Shown piece after piece: positions 42,653 to 52,425 of a stretch of 64,000 nt of DNA. The stretch is from Clostridium_X cadaveris (lineage in GTDB: Bacteria; Bacillota; Clostridia; Clostridiales; Clostridiaceae). Made by a program: the position numbers and the translations under genes. The notes beneath the pieces were generated by a model. The model was given only the letters and a program-made list of their open reading frames with translations, did no database searches and was not told the DNA's origin. The stretch is taken from assembly GCF_039521325.1 (NCBI RefSeq), contig NZ_BAAACD010000011.1. One strand, given 5' to 3'. Every line of letters begins with the position of its first letter. The stretch's first letter is position 1.

Positions 42653-43708
42653 ATGTACAGTGAAGTTTTAAAAAGTGGAAATGCTTATGATTTAGGAGAA
42701 ATTAATAAAAATACTATAAGCGGTGCCAAAAAGTCAGCAGTGCTTTTAATGACAATAGGACCTGAACTTTCATCAAATATACTTAAGGAACTTACAGACA
42801 AGCAGGTCCAGAAAATTGGTGTTGAGATAGCTAATCTTCATAAGGTTACAGCTAAAGAAAGAAGAGAAATACTTAATGAGTTTCTTGATATAAGAAGTAG
42901 AAATGATTTTTCAATAGAAGGTGGAATGGATTACGCCAAAAGTTTGTTAAAGGGTGCATTTGATGATTCAAAAGCAAATAAACTTATGGAAGGAATAGAA
43001 TATGAAACCTACACAAAAGTTTTTACTTCAGCTAGAAAAGCAGATGCAAATCAGATACTATCTTGCATCCAAGGAGAAAGTTCTCAAACTATAGCTATAG
43101 TACTTTCCCATATACAGCCGGAAAAGGCAGCTCAAATAGTATGTAAATTAGATGAAAACCTTCAAAGAGAGGTTGCCTTGAAGATGGGAACTATATCAAA
43201 TGTTTCATTGGTAGTAATAAAAGCAGTTGACAGCATTTTAGAAAGGAAACTTTCTAGTATAGGAGATGAAAAACTTAACTCATCAAATGGATTTGACAGT
43301 CTTTTAGACATATTAAATAAGGTAGATGGAAAAACAGAAAAAAATATAATAAGTTTTTTAGAGAATAAAAACAGTATTCTTGCAGATAAAGTTAAGTCTA
43401 GCATGTTTGCTTTTGAAGACATTGTTACTCTTGATAGTATTTCAATTCAAAGAATATTAAAAGAGGTGAATTTAAAAGATATAGCTATAGCTCTTAAAGG
43501 CGGAGATGATAAAATACTACAAATTATATTAAATAACCAATCTAATAGAGCATCTGAGGTATTAAAAGAAGAAATCAATCTTCTTGGACCGTTGAAATTA
43601 TCTCAAATAGATGAGTCAAAGAGAAATATAGTAAAGATTGTAAGAAAATTAGAGCAAGAAGGTTTGATAAGTCTAGAAAACGAACCGGAGGATGAGCTTA
43701 TTGTCTAG
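42653..43708 (+). CDS. fliG: Flagellar motor switch protein FliG
   Basis: A 351-residue rotor protein. SGAKKSAVLLMTIGPELSSN is the N-terminal domain, SHIQPEKAAQIV the middle EHPQ-type motif, and the charged C-terminal helix (AFEDIVTLDSISIQRILKEV) faces the stator. The ATG at 42653 is placed after AGGTG; an upstream GTG would add three residues. It overlaps fliH. Confidence 0.96.
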   Translation: MYSEVLKSGNAYDLGEINKNTISGAKKSAVLLMTIGPELSSNILKELTDKQVQKIGVEIANLHKVTAKERREILNEFLDIRSRNDFSIEGGMDYAKSLLKGAFDDSKANKLMEGIEYETYTKVFTSARKADANQILSCIQGESSQTIAIVLSHIQPEKAAQIVCKLDENLQREVALKMGTISNVSLVVIKAVDSILERKLSSIGDEKLNSSNGFDSLLDILNKVDGKTEKNIISFLENKNSILADKVKSSMFAFEDIVTLDSISIQRILKEVNLKDIAIALKGGDDKILQIILNNQSNRASEVLKEEINLLGPLKLSQIDESKRNIVKIVRKLEQEGLISLENEPEDELIV

Positions 43709-44453
43709 AAATAAAAGCATACTTAAAAATAAAGATATAGAAGTAAGTGGGAAAATAAGTCTTAATATATCTTCATCTGAAGAAACTTTAAATATAGCAG
43801 AAAGTCTAATTAAAGAAAAACATGATATAGAAAAAAAGATTCTAGAAGCATCTAAAGAGTACGAAAAAATAATTGAAGAAACAGAAAATAAAAGAAAAGA
43901 CATAATAAGTGATGCTAAAGAAAAGGCAAAATCTATAGAGAAAAAAGCTTATGAACAAGGTTACGGAGAAGGACAAAAAAATGGGTATGAAGATGGATTT
44001 AAAGAAGCATATGAAAAGAATATAGAAAAAGCTAGAGAAGAAAGCGAAAAAATAAAAGAAGAAGGATACAAAACCCTATTAGAAATAAAAAATGAAGCAG
44101 CTAACTATATGAAAGAAAATAAGGCAAACATTTTGAAGATATCAATAAAAATAGCAGAACAAGTCTTGAGAGATAGATTAGAAGATGAATCGGTTATGAA
44201 TGATCTTCTTGAAAATGTGATAAAGGAATATGACTTGAAAAGAGATTTGATTATAAAAATAAATCCTATCTATGAAGAAAAAGTAAAACAAAGTTTATGT
44301 GAAATGATCGGAAAGTTTAATTCATCTCAAAAAATTTTTGTAATGTCTGATTCTAATATAGCAAAAGGAAATGCTGAAATTGAAACTAAAAGTGGAAAGC
44401 TTATAGTAGGGATAGACAGCGTATTAGCTAAGGTCAGAGAAGAACTGCTGTAA
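43701..44453 (+). CDS. fliH: Flagellar assembly protein FliH
   Basis: About 250 residues. A long charged coiled coil (residues 30-130, rich in Glu and Lys, with GxxxG-like repeats EQGYGEGQKNGYEDGFKEAY) precedes a C-terminal FliH domain that holds and restrains the FliI ATPase. The outer possible start, ATG at 43692, touches GGAGG with no spacing, so TTG at 43701, nine bases after it, is preferred. Either start overlaps the end of fliG. Confidence 0.9.
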   Translation: MSRNKSILKNKDIEVSGKISLNISSSEETLNIAESLIKEKHDIEKKILEASKEYEKIIEETENKRKDIISDAKEKAKSIEKKAYEQGYGEGQKNGYEDGFKEAYEKNIEKAREESEKIKEEGYKTLLEIKNEAANYMKENKANILKISIKIAEQVLRDRLEDESVMNDLLENVIKEYDLKRDLIIKINPIYEEKVKQSLCEMIGKFNSSQKIFVMSDSNIAKGNAEIETKSGKLIVGIDSVLAKVREELL

Positions 44454-44463
44454 TGGAGGAAAT

Positions 44464-45771
44464 ATGATTTCTATTGATTTTGATAAAACTTTAAAAAAGA
44501 TTACAAATATAACACCATATATATCAGAGGGAAAAGTAAAAAAGGTAATAGGTCTTACAATTGAAGTTGAGGGGCTTAAGACTTTTGTAGGTGAGTTATG
44601 TACTATATATAATCAAAATAATAATCCGGTAAATTGTGAAGTTGTAGGTTTTAGAGAAAATGAAATAATACTTATGCCTTTAGGAGAATTAGTAGGAATA
44701 GGACCTGGATGTAGAGTTGTATCTAGCGGTCATCCATGCAGTGTCATATGCAGTAATGAACTTTTGGGAAAGGTTATAGATCCTATAGGAACTCCCATAG
44801 ATGGTAGCAGAATATATGATGGTGAGAGATACAGTTTATTTAATAAACCACCTGATCCTATGAAAAGAAAGAGAATAAAAACGGTTATGCCTACAGGAAT
44901 AAAAGCTATAGATGGATTTTTAACATGTGGGGAAGGACAGAGAATAGGTATCTTTGCAGGAAGTGGTGTTGGAAAAAGTACTACTTTAGGTATGATTGCC
45001 AAAGCTGCAGAGGCAGATGTTAATGTCATAGCCCTCATAGGAGAAAGAGGAAGAGAGGTTATGGATTTTATAGAGAGGGATTTGGGTTCTGAAGGAATGA
45101 AAAAATCAGTAGTTGTATGTGCTACATCAGATAATTCACCACTTTTAAGACTTAAAGGAGCTCTTACAGCTACATCTATTGCAGAATACTTTAGAGATCA
45201 AGGTAAAAAAGTAATTCTTATGATGGATTCAGTAACAAGATTTGCAATGGCACAAAGAGAAGTTGGACTTGCTATTGGAGAACCACCAGCTCAAAAAGGA
45301 TATACACCTTCGGTATTTGCAGAACTTCCAAAGCTAATGGAAAGAACAGGGTTATCTGATAGAGGATCTATAACAGCATTTTATACAGTGCTTGTAGATG
45401 GAGATGATTTTAATGAACCTATTGCTGATGCTGTTAGAGGAATACTTGACGGACATATAGTTTTATCAAGAGAATTAGCTCACAAAAATCATTACCCAGC
45501 TATAGATATTTCAAATAGTATAAGCCGTTTAATGAATGATATATGTGAAGAAGAACATAAAATGGCTGCATCTCATGGAAGAGATATAATTGCAACCTAT
45601 AAAGAGTCAGAAGATCTTATAAATATAGGAGCTTATGAACAGGGTTCAAATCCTAAAATAGATGAAGCAATAGAGTATATAAGTAAAATTAACAACTTCT
45701 TAAAACAAAAAACTACTATAAAGAGTTCTTTTCAAGAAAGCATAAAAGATTTAAAAGACATATTTAATTAA
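44464..45771 (+). CDS. fliI: Flagellum-specific ATPase FliI
   Basis: A 435-residue ATPase that powers export of rod, hook and filament proteins. Walker A is AGSGVGKST, Walker B VILMMDSVTRFA, and GERGREVMDF follows the F1-beta pattern. It works as a hexamer at the export gate with FliH and FliJ. Eleven bases lie between fliH and fliI. Confidence 0.97.
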   Translation: MISIDFDKTLKKITNITPYISEGKVKKVIGLTIEVEGLKTFVGELCTIYNQNNNPVNCEVVGFRENEIILMPLGELVGIGPGCRVVSSGHPCSVICSNELLGKVIDPIGTPIDGSRIYDGERYSLFNKPPDPMKRKRIKTVMPTGIKAIDGFLTCGEGQRIGIFAGSGVGKSTTLGMIAKAAEADVNVIALIGERGREVMDFIERDLGSEGMKKSVVVCATSDNSPLLRLKGALTATSIAEYFRDQGKKVILMMDSVTRFAMAQREVGLAIGEPPAQKGYTPSVFAELPKLMERTGLSDRGSITAFYTVLVDGDDFNEPIADAVRGILDGHIVLSRELAHKNHYPAIDISNSISRLMNDICEEEHKMAASHGRDIIATYKESEDLINIGAYEQGSNPKIDEAIEYISKINNFLKQKTTIKSSFQESIKDLKDIFN

Positions 45772-45782
45772 GGAGGAGAAGT

Positions 45783-46223
45783 ATGGAGAACTTCAAATTT
45801 AGACTTCAAAATGTTCTAGATTTTAAGCTGAAAAATGAAGACCAGTGCAAAATAAAGTATTCTAAAGCACAGAATGAGAAAAAAGTCGTTGAAGAAGAAC
45901 TAAAAACTTTGAAATCAAATTATGAAAAATATGCTTTAGAAATAGATGTTGAGGATACAATTGAAAGAAGGATAACCTCTAATTATTTAACGTTTATATC
46001 TAATATGATAGATAAAACAAATTTGGAATTAAATGAGAAGAAACTTCTTGAAAATGAAGCACGATTAGATTTGCTTAACAAACAAATAGAAAGAAAATCT
46101 TTAGAGAAGTTAAAAGAAGATAAGTATAGTTCTTATAAAAAAATAGTTGCTCAAAAGGAACAATCTATAAATGATGAGTTTGGAATATATTCTTATTTTA
46201 GAAATGCAGCTCAAGAGATTTAG
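45783..46223 (+). CDS. fliJ: Flagellar export protein FliJ
   Basis: A 146-residue coiled-coil protein. FKFRLQNVLDFKLKNEDQCK is the FliJ N-terminus, and the rest is a continuous charged heptad pattern. It acts as the stalk between the FliI ring and FlhA. The call rests on its N-terminus and its place after fliI. Confidence 0.9.
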   Translation: MENFKFRLQNVLDFKLKNEDQCKIKYSKAQNEKKVVEEELKTLKSNYEKYALEIDVEDTIERRITSNYLTFISNMIDKTNLELNEKKLLENEARLDLLNKQIERKSLEKLKEDKYSSYKKIVAQKEQSINDEFGIYSYFRNAAQEI

Positions 46224-46236
46224 GAGTTTGATAAAT

Positions 46237-47421
46237 ATGAAAATAGATGTTTTAACAACAAATCTCAATATTAATAAAGAATCAGAAATTAAAACAAATG
46301 GAAGCTCAGGAGATTTCTTATCACTTTTAGATAACTGTATAGAAGGTGTAAATATAGAGGAGGATTTAAAGAATTCTAATGAAAAAGAAGAAAATTTAAA
46401 TGCTTTAACTGAGGCTATATTAAGATATCTAAATATATATATTACTCAACCAAATGAAGAAATGTCGTTTATATCCAATTTTAATAAAATACAAGAAGAA
46501 ACACCTTATAGTAAACCAAATTCTTTAGATATGGTAAATTCGTTTTATGAAAAAGATGATCTTTTATCTTTATTAAAAAACTTTATATCAAAAGAAGAGG
46601 CTGTTCAATTAGATGGACTTTTAGAAAAAATCATATCAAAGAATTTTGAAAAAGTAGATCTAAAAGATTTGTTTTTTGGATATAGAAAAGCAGATACAAA
46701 AAAAATACAAGAATTAAACATTAAAAATGAAGATATGTTTTTTAGAAATAATAGTATGAAAAATAATGTCATATCTGATTTGGAGTTGTTTAAAGAAAAA
46801 ATAAGTTTCATAAATTATAATGGTAGTTCTTTTAAAGAAGATGAAGTAGATATATTAAATTCAACCAAAAAGATTGATAGTAAGGAAATATTTAATGAGA
46901 GAGAAATACATCACTATAGCAGTGAATTTGGAATACTAAAAGAAATAGCATATTCAAATTTAGATAGGGATAAAAATATAAAAAACTTTCAGCCTCTATT
47001 AGTAAGACAGCAATATATAATTGAAGATATTTTTAAAGCGACACAATATATAGTAAAGAAAAATATAAAAGAACTTAATGTGAAAATGAGTCCTAAGGAT
47101 TTAGGGGATATGAATATAAGGTTTATAAAGAGTGATGAGGAAAATAAGTTTATAATTACACTAAATAAAAAGGACGTTTTAGGATTATTGAAAGAAAATT
47201 TAAATGATATAAAGACCTATTTGACTGAATTAAATGGCAGCACAAAACAGGTGTCAGTTGAGATAAGAAGTGAAAATCAAAGTGAATTTTCACAAAATCT
47301 AAACCAGCAATTTCACGAAGAAAATCCTAAAAAGCGAAGGGAAGAGAAAGTTTCAAATTTAGGTGCAAATGGTGAAGAAAAAGTTTTGGGATTAGATGAA
47401 GAAATCAATTTACTCATATAA
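46237..47421 (+). CDS. fliK: Flagellar hook-length control protein FliK
   Basis: A 394-residue secreted ruler. The N-terminal 270 residues are polar and poorly conserved. The C-terminal Flg_hook domain is clear: KELNVKMSPKDLGDMNIRF, then NLNDIKTYLTELNG and VEIRSE. The start at 46237 follows TAGGAG by about ten bases; earlier in-frame ATGs are inside fliJ. Confidence 0.92.
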   Translation: MKIDVLTTNLNINKESEIKTNGSSGDFLSLLDNCIEGVNIEEDLKNSNEKEENLNALTEAILRYLNIYITQPNEEMSFISNFNKIQEETPYSKPNSLDMVNSFYEKDDLLSLLKNFISKEEAVQLDGLLEKIISKNFEKVDLKDLFFGYRKADTKKIQELNIKNEDMFFRNNSMKNNVISDLELFKEKISFINYNGSSFKEDEVDILNSTKKIDSKEIFNEREIHHYSSEFGILKEIAYSNLDRDKNIKNFQPLLVRQQYIIEDIFKATQYIVKKNIKELNVKMSPKDLGDMNIRFIKSDEENKFIITLNKKDVLGLLKENLNDIKTYLTELNGSTKQVSVEIRSENQSEFSQNLNQQFHEENPKKRREEKVSNLGANGEEKVLGLDEEINLLI

Positions 47422-47432
47422 GGAGAAGGGCT

Positions 47433-47915
47433 ATGAAAATAAATAATAATATAAACACTGCTTATAAAAATTTAACTGAAAACGGAACTCCAATAATAGA
47501 AGCAGGAAAAGAAGTTGATAAAAATATTTTTCTTAAAATGTTAGTGGGTCAGATGACAAATCAAAACCCATTTAATCCTCAAGATCCAACACAGTATGTA
47601 ACTCAGCTTGCTCAGTTTTCAATGCTTGAGCAAACTATGAAGCTAAATTCAAGTATACAGTCACTTCTTGAAGTGAACAATGGAGTTTTAGCAAATAGTT
47701 CTTTACAAACTTCGGCATTTTTAATAGGAAATCATGTTGAAGTTTCACTTAAAAATGAAAATGCTGACTTGAAAAAATATTCGGGTATTGTTAAAGGTGC
47801 AACTATAAAAGATGGTATTGTGCATTTAGAAATAAAATTGGATGGAAGTGAGGAAGTTAAAGAATTTCCATATTCATCATTAATAAAAGTAAATAAAATT
47901 AAGGAAATAGTTTAG
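47433..47915 (+). CDS. flgD: Flagellar hook assembly scaffold FlgD
   Basis: A 160-residue hook cap. The N-terminal DKNIFLKMLVGQMTNQNPFN then QDPTQYVTQLAQFSMLEQ is the FlgD signature. The C-terminal part is short, so only the core cap is present, as in several Firmicutes. Confidence 0.94.
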   Translation: MKINNNINTAYKNLTENGTPIIEAGKEVDKNIFLKMLVGQMTNQNPFNPQDPTQYVTQLAQFSMLEQTMKLNSSIQSLLEVNNGVLANSSLQTSAFLIGNHVEVSLKNENADLKKYSGIVKGATIKDGIVHLEIKLDGSEEVKEFPYSSLIKVNKIKEIV

Positions 47916-47943
47916 ATATTAAAGTAAAGGAGAGAAATATAGA

Positions 47944-48753
47944 ATGCTAAAGTCAATGTACTCTGGAATAAGTGGTATGAAATCCAACCAAACAAAAATG
48001 GATGTTATAGGTAATAATGTTGCTAACGTCGGAACTACAGGGTTTAAAAAATCTGGTGTAAGATTTACAGATGCTTTAAATCAAACACTAATACACGCTA
48101 GCTCACCATCAAACGGAATAGGTGGAACCAATCCTGGTCAAGTAGGTATTGGATCTAAAGTTTCAGGTATATTTAAATATATGAAACAGGGATCATTACA
48201 GCCAACAGGAAGAGTAACAGATATGGCAATAGATGGAGATGGATTTTTTGTAGTTGAGAGAAATGGTCAAATAGCATATACAAGAGATGGATCATTTTCT
48301 TTAGATAAAAATGGAGATTTATTAACTAATGATGGTTTTAGAGTTCTAAATGATAAGGGAGAGCATATAAAAATTCCTACTAAAATAAAAAATGGAGGAG
48401 GAGATAAAAGTGTGACCTCTGTTACTGTTTCCAAGGATGGAACCATATCCTTAGGTTTAGAGGATGGATCAAAAGTTGAAAATCATGCAAAACTTAGAAT
48501 TGCAGTATTTCAAAATCCAGAAGGATTAAGTGCATTATCAGGTAATTTATATTCTGAATCGGCTAACTCAGGAGCAGCAGTTTATGATGCAAAGTATGGT
48601 TCTATAATTCAAGGAGCTATAGAAATGGCAAATGTAGACTTGTCAGAAGAATTTACAGATATGATAGTTACTACTAGAGCGTTTCAAGCTTCAAGCAAAG
48701 TAATAACAACAAGTGATGAGCTATTACAAGAAATAATAAATTTAAAAAGATAA
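47944..48753 (+). CDS. flgE: Flagellar hook protein FlgE
   Basis: A 269-residue hook subunit. MLKSMYSGISGMKSNQTKMD then IGNNVANVGTTGFKK, and the C-terminal MANVDLSEEFTDMIVTTRAF block are complete. It is close in length to B. subtilis FlgE and lacks the extra surface domain of longer hooks. Its position after flgD decides FlgE rather than FlgG. The small gene flbD, often next, is missing; motA follows after 14 bases. Confidence 0.93.
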   Translation: MLKSMYSGISGMKSNQTKMDVIGNNVANVGTTGFKKSGVRFTDALNQTLIHASSPSNGIGGTNPGQVGIGSKVSGIFKYMKQGSLQPTGRVTDMAIDGDGFFVVERNGQIAYTRDGSFSLDKNGDLLTNDGFRVLNDKGEHIKIPTKIKNGGGDKSVTSVTVSKDGTISLGLEDGSKVENHAKLRIAVFQNPEGLSALSGNLYSESANSGAAVYDAKYGSIIQGAIEMANVDLSEEFTDMIVTTRAFQASSKVITTSDELLQEIINLKR

Positions 48754-48767
48754 ATAAGAGGATAATT

Positions 48768-49583
48768 ATGAAAAGAAAAGATATATTGACACCTATAGGA
48801 TTAATATTGGGAATAGGATTTATCGTGATAGGTATATCCAATGGAGATGTTGGATTAAATGGATTTTATGATCTTATGTCTATATTTATAACAATTGGAG
48901 GATCTTTTGCTGCTTTGCTTATAACATATCCATTAGATGAAATTATGTTACTAATCAAAATGACTAAAAAATTATTTGAGACTCCAAATATATCTAAGAT
49001 TTCTATGATAGAGACATTTAAAGATCTATCTATAAAATCTAGAAAATATGGAATGCTTTCAATAGAAAATGATATTGCAAAATTAGATGATGATTTTTTT
49101 AGAACTGGAATGGAACTAGTTGTAGATGATGTTGATGCTGATTTAATAGTAGAGATTTTAAATAATAAAATATCAGAAGTTGAAAATAGGTATGAAAAAG
49201 GAGCAAAAATATATAAAACATGGGGATCATATGCACCTGCTTTTGGTATGATAGGAACATTGATAGGTCTTATACAAATGTTGGCTATGCTTGATAATCC
49301 TGATGTTATAGCAAATGGTATGGCAAAAGCTCTTATAACTACATTTTATGGAGCAATACTTGCCAATTTAGTATTAAATCCAATGGGATATAATCTTCAA
49401 AGTAAAGCAGAAAGGGAAGTTGGAAACAGAGAAATGATGTTAGTAGGTATCTTAAGTATAAAAAATGGCGAATCTACAAGAGTGCTAGAAGAAAAAATTA
49501 TGAGTTTCTTTAGTGAAAAGGAAAAATCTAAATATTTAAAAAATAGAAGTGTGGATAAGAGGATAGAAAGAAATGTATCGTAA
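48768..49583 (+). CDS. motA: Flagellar stator protein MotA
   Basis: A 271-residue membrane stator with four membrane segments: about 9-24, 33-52, 155-175 and 185-205. GGSFAALLITYP and the cytoplasmic YGMLSIENDI region match MotA. TWGSYAPAFGMIGTLIGLIQ is the conserved third segment. Its 3' end overlaps motB by 11 bases. Confidence 0.95.
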   Translation: MKRKDILTPIGLILGIGFIVIGISNGDVGLNGFYDLMSIFITIGGSFAALLITYPLDEIMLLIKMTKKLFETPNISKISMIETFKDLSIKSRKYGMLSIENDIAKLDDDFFRTGMELVVDDVDADLIVEILNNKISEVENRYEKGAKIYKTWGSYAPAFGMIGTLIGLIQMLAMLDNPDVIANGMAKALITTFYGAILANLVLNPMGYNLQSKAEREVGNREMMLVGILSIKNGESTRVLEEKIMSFFSEKEKSKYLKNRSVDKRIERNVS

Positions 49584-50280
49584 AAAAAGAAAAAAAGATG
49601 ATATAAATTCAAACTCATGGATGGATACATATGCAGACACAATTACATTACTTTTAACATTTTTTATACTTCTATATTCTTTTTCAACCATTGATAATGA
49701 AAAATTAAAAGCTGTAGCATATTCTTTAAAAAGCCAAGTAAGTGGAGAAGAACCTATTACAATAGACGAGACAGATAAAAATATAGATAATATTACTCCA
49801 GGAATTGGAGCAAAGAGTGAGTATGATATTTTGGTAGAAAAAATAACAAAGCTTTTACAGCAAAATGGACTAACTGATTTAGTGAAGATACGTGAAGAGG
49901 ATGCAGGGGTAATACTTCAAATTGGAGATAATATAATGTTTGATACAGCAGATGCAAGATTAAAAGGTGAAAGTAAAAAAGTTCTCGATGTTGTAAGCAG
50001 TTTAATTCCTAAGATTAATAATGAAATCATGATTCAAGGGCATACAGATAATAGACCTATAAAATCATCACAATATGAATCAAATTGGGAATTATCTACT
50101 GCAAGAGCATTTGCCGTATTAAAATATTTTATTAATGACAAACATTTAGATCCAAAGAGATTTTCTGCCACAGGTTATGGTGAATATAGACCTATAGTAG
50201 AAAATTCATCTGAAGAAAATATGGAAATTAATAGAAGAGTTGATATTTTAATAGTTCAAGAAAGAGAGAAGGCACAATAA
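49573..50280 (+). CDS. motB: Flagellar stator protein MotB
   Basis: A 235-residue protein with a single membrane segment (residues about 15-40). SWMDTYADTITLLLTFFILL carries the ion-binding Asp at the membrane. The OmpA-like peptidoglycan-binding domain has IQGHTDNRPI and NWELSTARAFAVLKYF. Whether the motor uses protons or sodium cannot be told from the sequence. Translation is probably coupled to motA. Confidence 0.95.
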   Translation: MYRKKRKKDDINSNSWMDTYADTITLLLTFFILLYSFSTIDNEKLKAVAYSLKSQVSGEEPITIDETDKNIDNITPGIGAKSEYDILVEKITKLLQQNGLTDLVKIREEDAGVILQIGDNIMFDTADARLKGESKKVLDVVSSLIPKINNEIMIQGHTDNRPIKSSQYESNWELSTARAFAVLKYFINDKHLDPKRFSATGYGEYRPIVENSSEENMEINRRVDILIVQEREKAQ

Positions 50281-50283
50281 AAT

Positions 50284-50673
50284 ATGGATAAAACACTTAT
50301 AGAGTATTTAATTAATATTATTGTATTAGTACCTGTGGTGTTAATTTTGATTGTGATATCACTAAAGCTTAGTAAAAGTAGCGTAGATAAATTAAATTCT
50401 GGATCTTATGTGAATATTATTGAAAAAATTAACATATCTAAGGACACGAGTATCTATGTAATAAAAATGGGATCAACAGGATGTGTAGCTGTAGTTTCAC
50501 CAGGCAACACAGAAATAATAAAAGAACTGAATGAAGAAGAATTAGAAGAAATAGTGGACAATAAAAAGAAAAAATATAAAGCCATAAGTATAGGAAAGCT
50601 GTCCTTGTGGAATAAAAACAATATTTTAAGAAATAAACTTGTAGGGGAAAAGCATAATGGATATGATAAGTAA
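50284..50673 (+). CDS. fliO: Flagellar export protein FliO (FliZ)
   Basis: A 129-residue protein with one N-terminal membrane segment (residues about 9-28) and a small soluble domain (VNIIEKINISKDTSIYVIKM, GSTGCVAVVS) typical of FliO. It helps assemble the FliPQR gate. It sits between motB and fliP; fliL, often found here, is absent. The end overlaps fliP by 17 bases. Confidence 0.85.
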   Translation: MDKTLIEYLINIIVLVPVVLILIVISLKLSKSSVDKLNSGSYVNIIEKINISKDTSIYVIKMGSTGCVAVVSPGNTEIIKELNEEELEEIVDNKKKKYKAISIGKLSLWNKNNILRNKLVGEKHNGYDK

Positions 50674-51325
50674 TTTTTTAGCTAACAATGCAAATGTAAC
50701 CCCATCTATGCAGATGCTGTTTCTAATGACAGCCCTAATATTCTTACCAACAATAATATTTATGATGACAAGCTTTGTAAGAATAATAATAACTTTCTCT
50801 TTTATTAAGTCGGCATTAGGTGCTCAGCAGACAATTCCAAATCAAATATTAATTGGACTTGCCTTATGCTTAACTTTATTCATTATGACTCCTGTAGTTG
50901 ACAAAATATCAGAGAACTCTATAGAGCCATATATAAAGGAAGAGATAACTTTAGAAAATGCTTATTTGGAAGCAAAAAAACCTTTGGTAGAGTTTCTATT
51001 AAGTCAGACTAGAGAAAGCGACTTGAAGCTGTTTATAGAAAATTCTAATAAGAATTTTGAAGACACTCCAACTGAAGAACTTCCTCTTAGTATAATAGTA
51101 CCTTCTTTTGCAATAAGTGAGCTTAAAACAGCTTTTCAAATAGGATTCCTTATATATATACCATTTCTTGTAATAGACTTAATCGTGTCAAGCACACTTA
51201 TGTCTATGGGAATGTTTATGCTTCCACCAGCTATGATTTCTTTGCCTTTTAAACTTTTATTATTTGTAATGGTTGACGGATGGAATCTATTGGTGAAGTC
51301 TTTAATACAAAGCTTTGCAGGATAG
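50657..51325 (+). CDS. fliP: Flagellar export gate protein FliP
   Basis: A 222-residue gate protein with four membrane segments. MTSFVRIIITFSFIKSALGA and MSMGMFMLPPAMISLPFKLL are the two FliP signatures. No cleavable signal peptide precedes the first segment, unlike in enterobacteria. An ATG two codons on (50663) is an alternative start. Confidence 0.95.
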   Translation: MDMISNFLANNANVTPSMQMLFLMTALIFLPTIIFMMTSFVRIIITFSFIKSALGAQQTIPNQILIGLALCLTLFIMTPVVDKISENSIEPYIKEEITLENAYLEAKKPLVEFLLSQTRESDLKLFIENSNKNFEDTPTEELPLSIIVPSFAISELKTAFQIGFLIYIPFLVIDLIVSSTLMSMGMFMLPPAMISLPFKLLLFVMVDGWNLLVKSLIQSFAG

Positions 51326-51336
51326 GAGATGTATAT

Positions 51337-51606
51337 ATGAGTGAAATGGTAATAATGACAGTAATAAAAAAGGCATTAATAGCAGGGATTATGGTGGCAG
51401 GTCCAATTCTAATAGTTTCATTATTAGTCGGTCTTATAATAAGTGTATTTCAAGCAACAACTCAAATACAAGAGCAGACTTTGACTTTTGTGCCAAAGCT
51501 TATAGTAATAATATTAGTTCTTGTTATTGGAGGCCCTTGGATGTTAAACAAATTAGTTATTCTTACTACTGAATTATTTAATATGGTTTCAACCATAACT
51601 AAGTAA
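51337..51606 (+). CDS. fliQ: Flagellar export gate protein FliQ
   Basis: An 89-residue gate protein with two membrane segments. GPILIVSLLVGLIISVFQAT then TQIQEQTLTFVPK is the FliQ signature. The ATG at 51337 follows ATAGGAG; a longer frame reaches back into fliP and is rejected. Confidence 0.95.
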   Translation: MSEMVIMTVIKKALIAGIMVAGPILIVSLLVGLIISVFQATTQIQEQTLTFVPKLIVIILVLVIGGPWMLNKLVILTTELFNMVSTITK

Positions 51607-51611
51607 AGATA

Positions 51612-52382
51612 ATGATATATGTTTTTTTTAGAATAACTGCATTTTTTTTAGCGGCTAATGTAATTTTTCCAAAAGCCACACCAAGAGTTTTCAAAGTGAG
51701 TTTTTCAATATTATTAGCTCTTTTAATAGGAATTAATGTAGAGTTGGACATATCTATAGCGAATTCCTACGAACTTATAAAATACGCAGCAACCGAAACA
51801 ATCAATGGACTTATTTTAGGATATATAGTTAGCATATGTTTTTATAGCCTTAAGATAGCTGGAAAATTAATAGATAACCAAATAGGATTATCTATGGCAA
51901 GCACTTACGATCCTAATACTGAAAGCCAAGCTACCTTTATGGAAAATCTAATATATTTTATTGGAGTAACTGTATTTTTTTCCTTAAATGCTCACCACAT
52001 ATTAATAAACTCAATACAACAAAGCTTTGAAATTATACCTATGGGCTATTCTATAATAAGCTACAACATGTCTTATATACTCAAAGTATTTATAGAATAT
52101 TTTATTATAGGTATGAAAGTAGCAAGTCCAATAGTTCTTATACTTGTTATAACGGATTTGATGACTGGAATAATATCAAGAAGTATATCAGGTCTTAATG
52201 TAATGATAATAGGTATGCCGCTTAAAATGCTTATAGGAATCTTGTTTTTTATAGGTACATTGCCTTTTATGATAAACCAAATACATGATATATTTAGAAG
52301 TTTAAAAGATGTTTTAGGTGGAACTTTGGTATTCAATGATAGTTTTATAGTGCTTTTAAATATATTTTTCAAAATCAAATGA
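51612..52382 (+). CDS. fliR: Flagellar export gate protein FliR
   Basis: A 256-residue gate protein with about six membrane segments. LGYIVSICFYSLKIAGKLID then NQIGLSMASTYDP is typical. FliR and FlhB are separate genes here. Confidence 0.94.
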   Translation: MIYVFFRITAFFLAANVIFPKATPRVFKVSFSILLALLIGINVELDISIANSYELIKYAATETINGLILGYIVSICFYSLKIAGKLIDNQIGLSMASTYDPNTESQATFMENLIYFIGVTVFFSLNAHHILINSIQQSFEIIPMGYSIISYNMSYILKVFIEYFIIGMKVASPIVLILVITDLMTGIISRSISGLNVMIIGMPLKMLIGILFFIGTLPFMINQIHDIFRSLKDVLGGTLVFNDSFIVLLNIFFKIK

Positions 52383-52425
52383 TTGAAAATTTTATTGATG
52401 TGAAACTAAGGGAGAGAGAAGAGCT

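Noticed and set aside
46171..46236. Longer start for fliK
   Set aside because: Overlaps fliJ and has no ribosome binding site; 46237 follows TAGGAG.
51280..51336. Longer start for fliQ
   Set aside because: Lies within fliP; ATG at 51337 has a ribosome binding site and matches FliQ.
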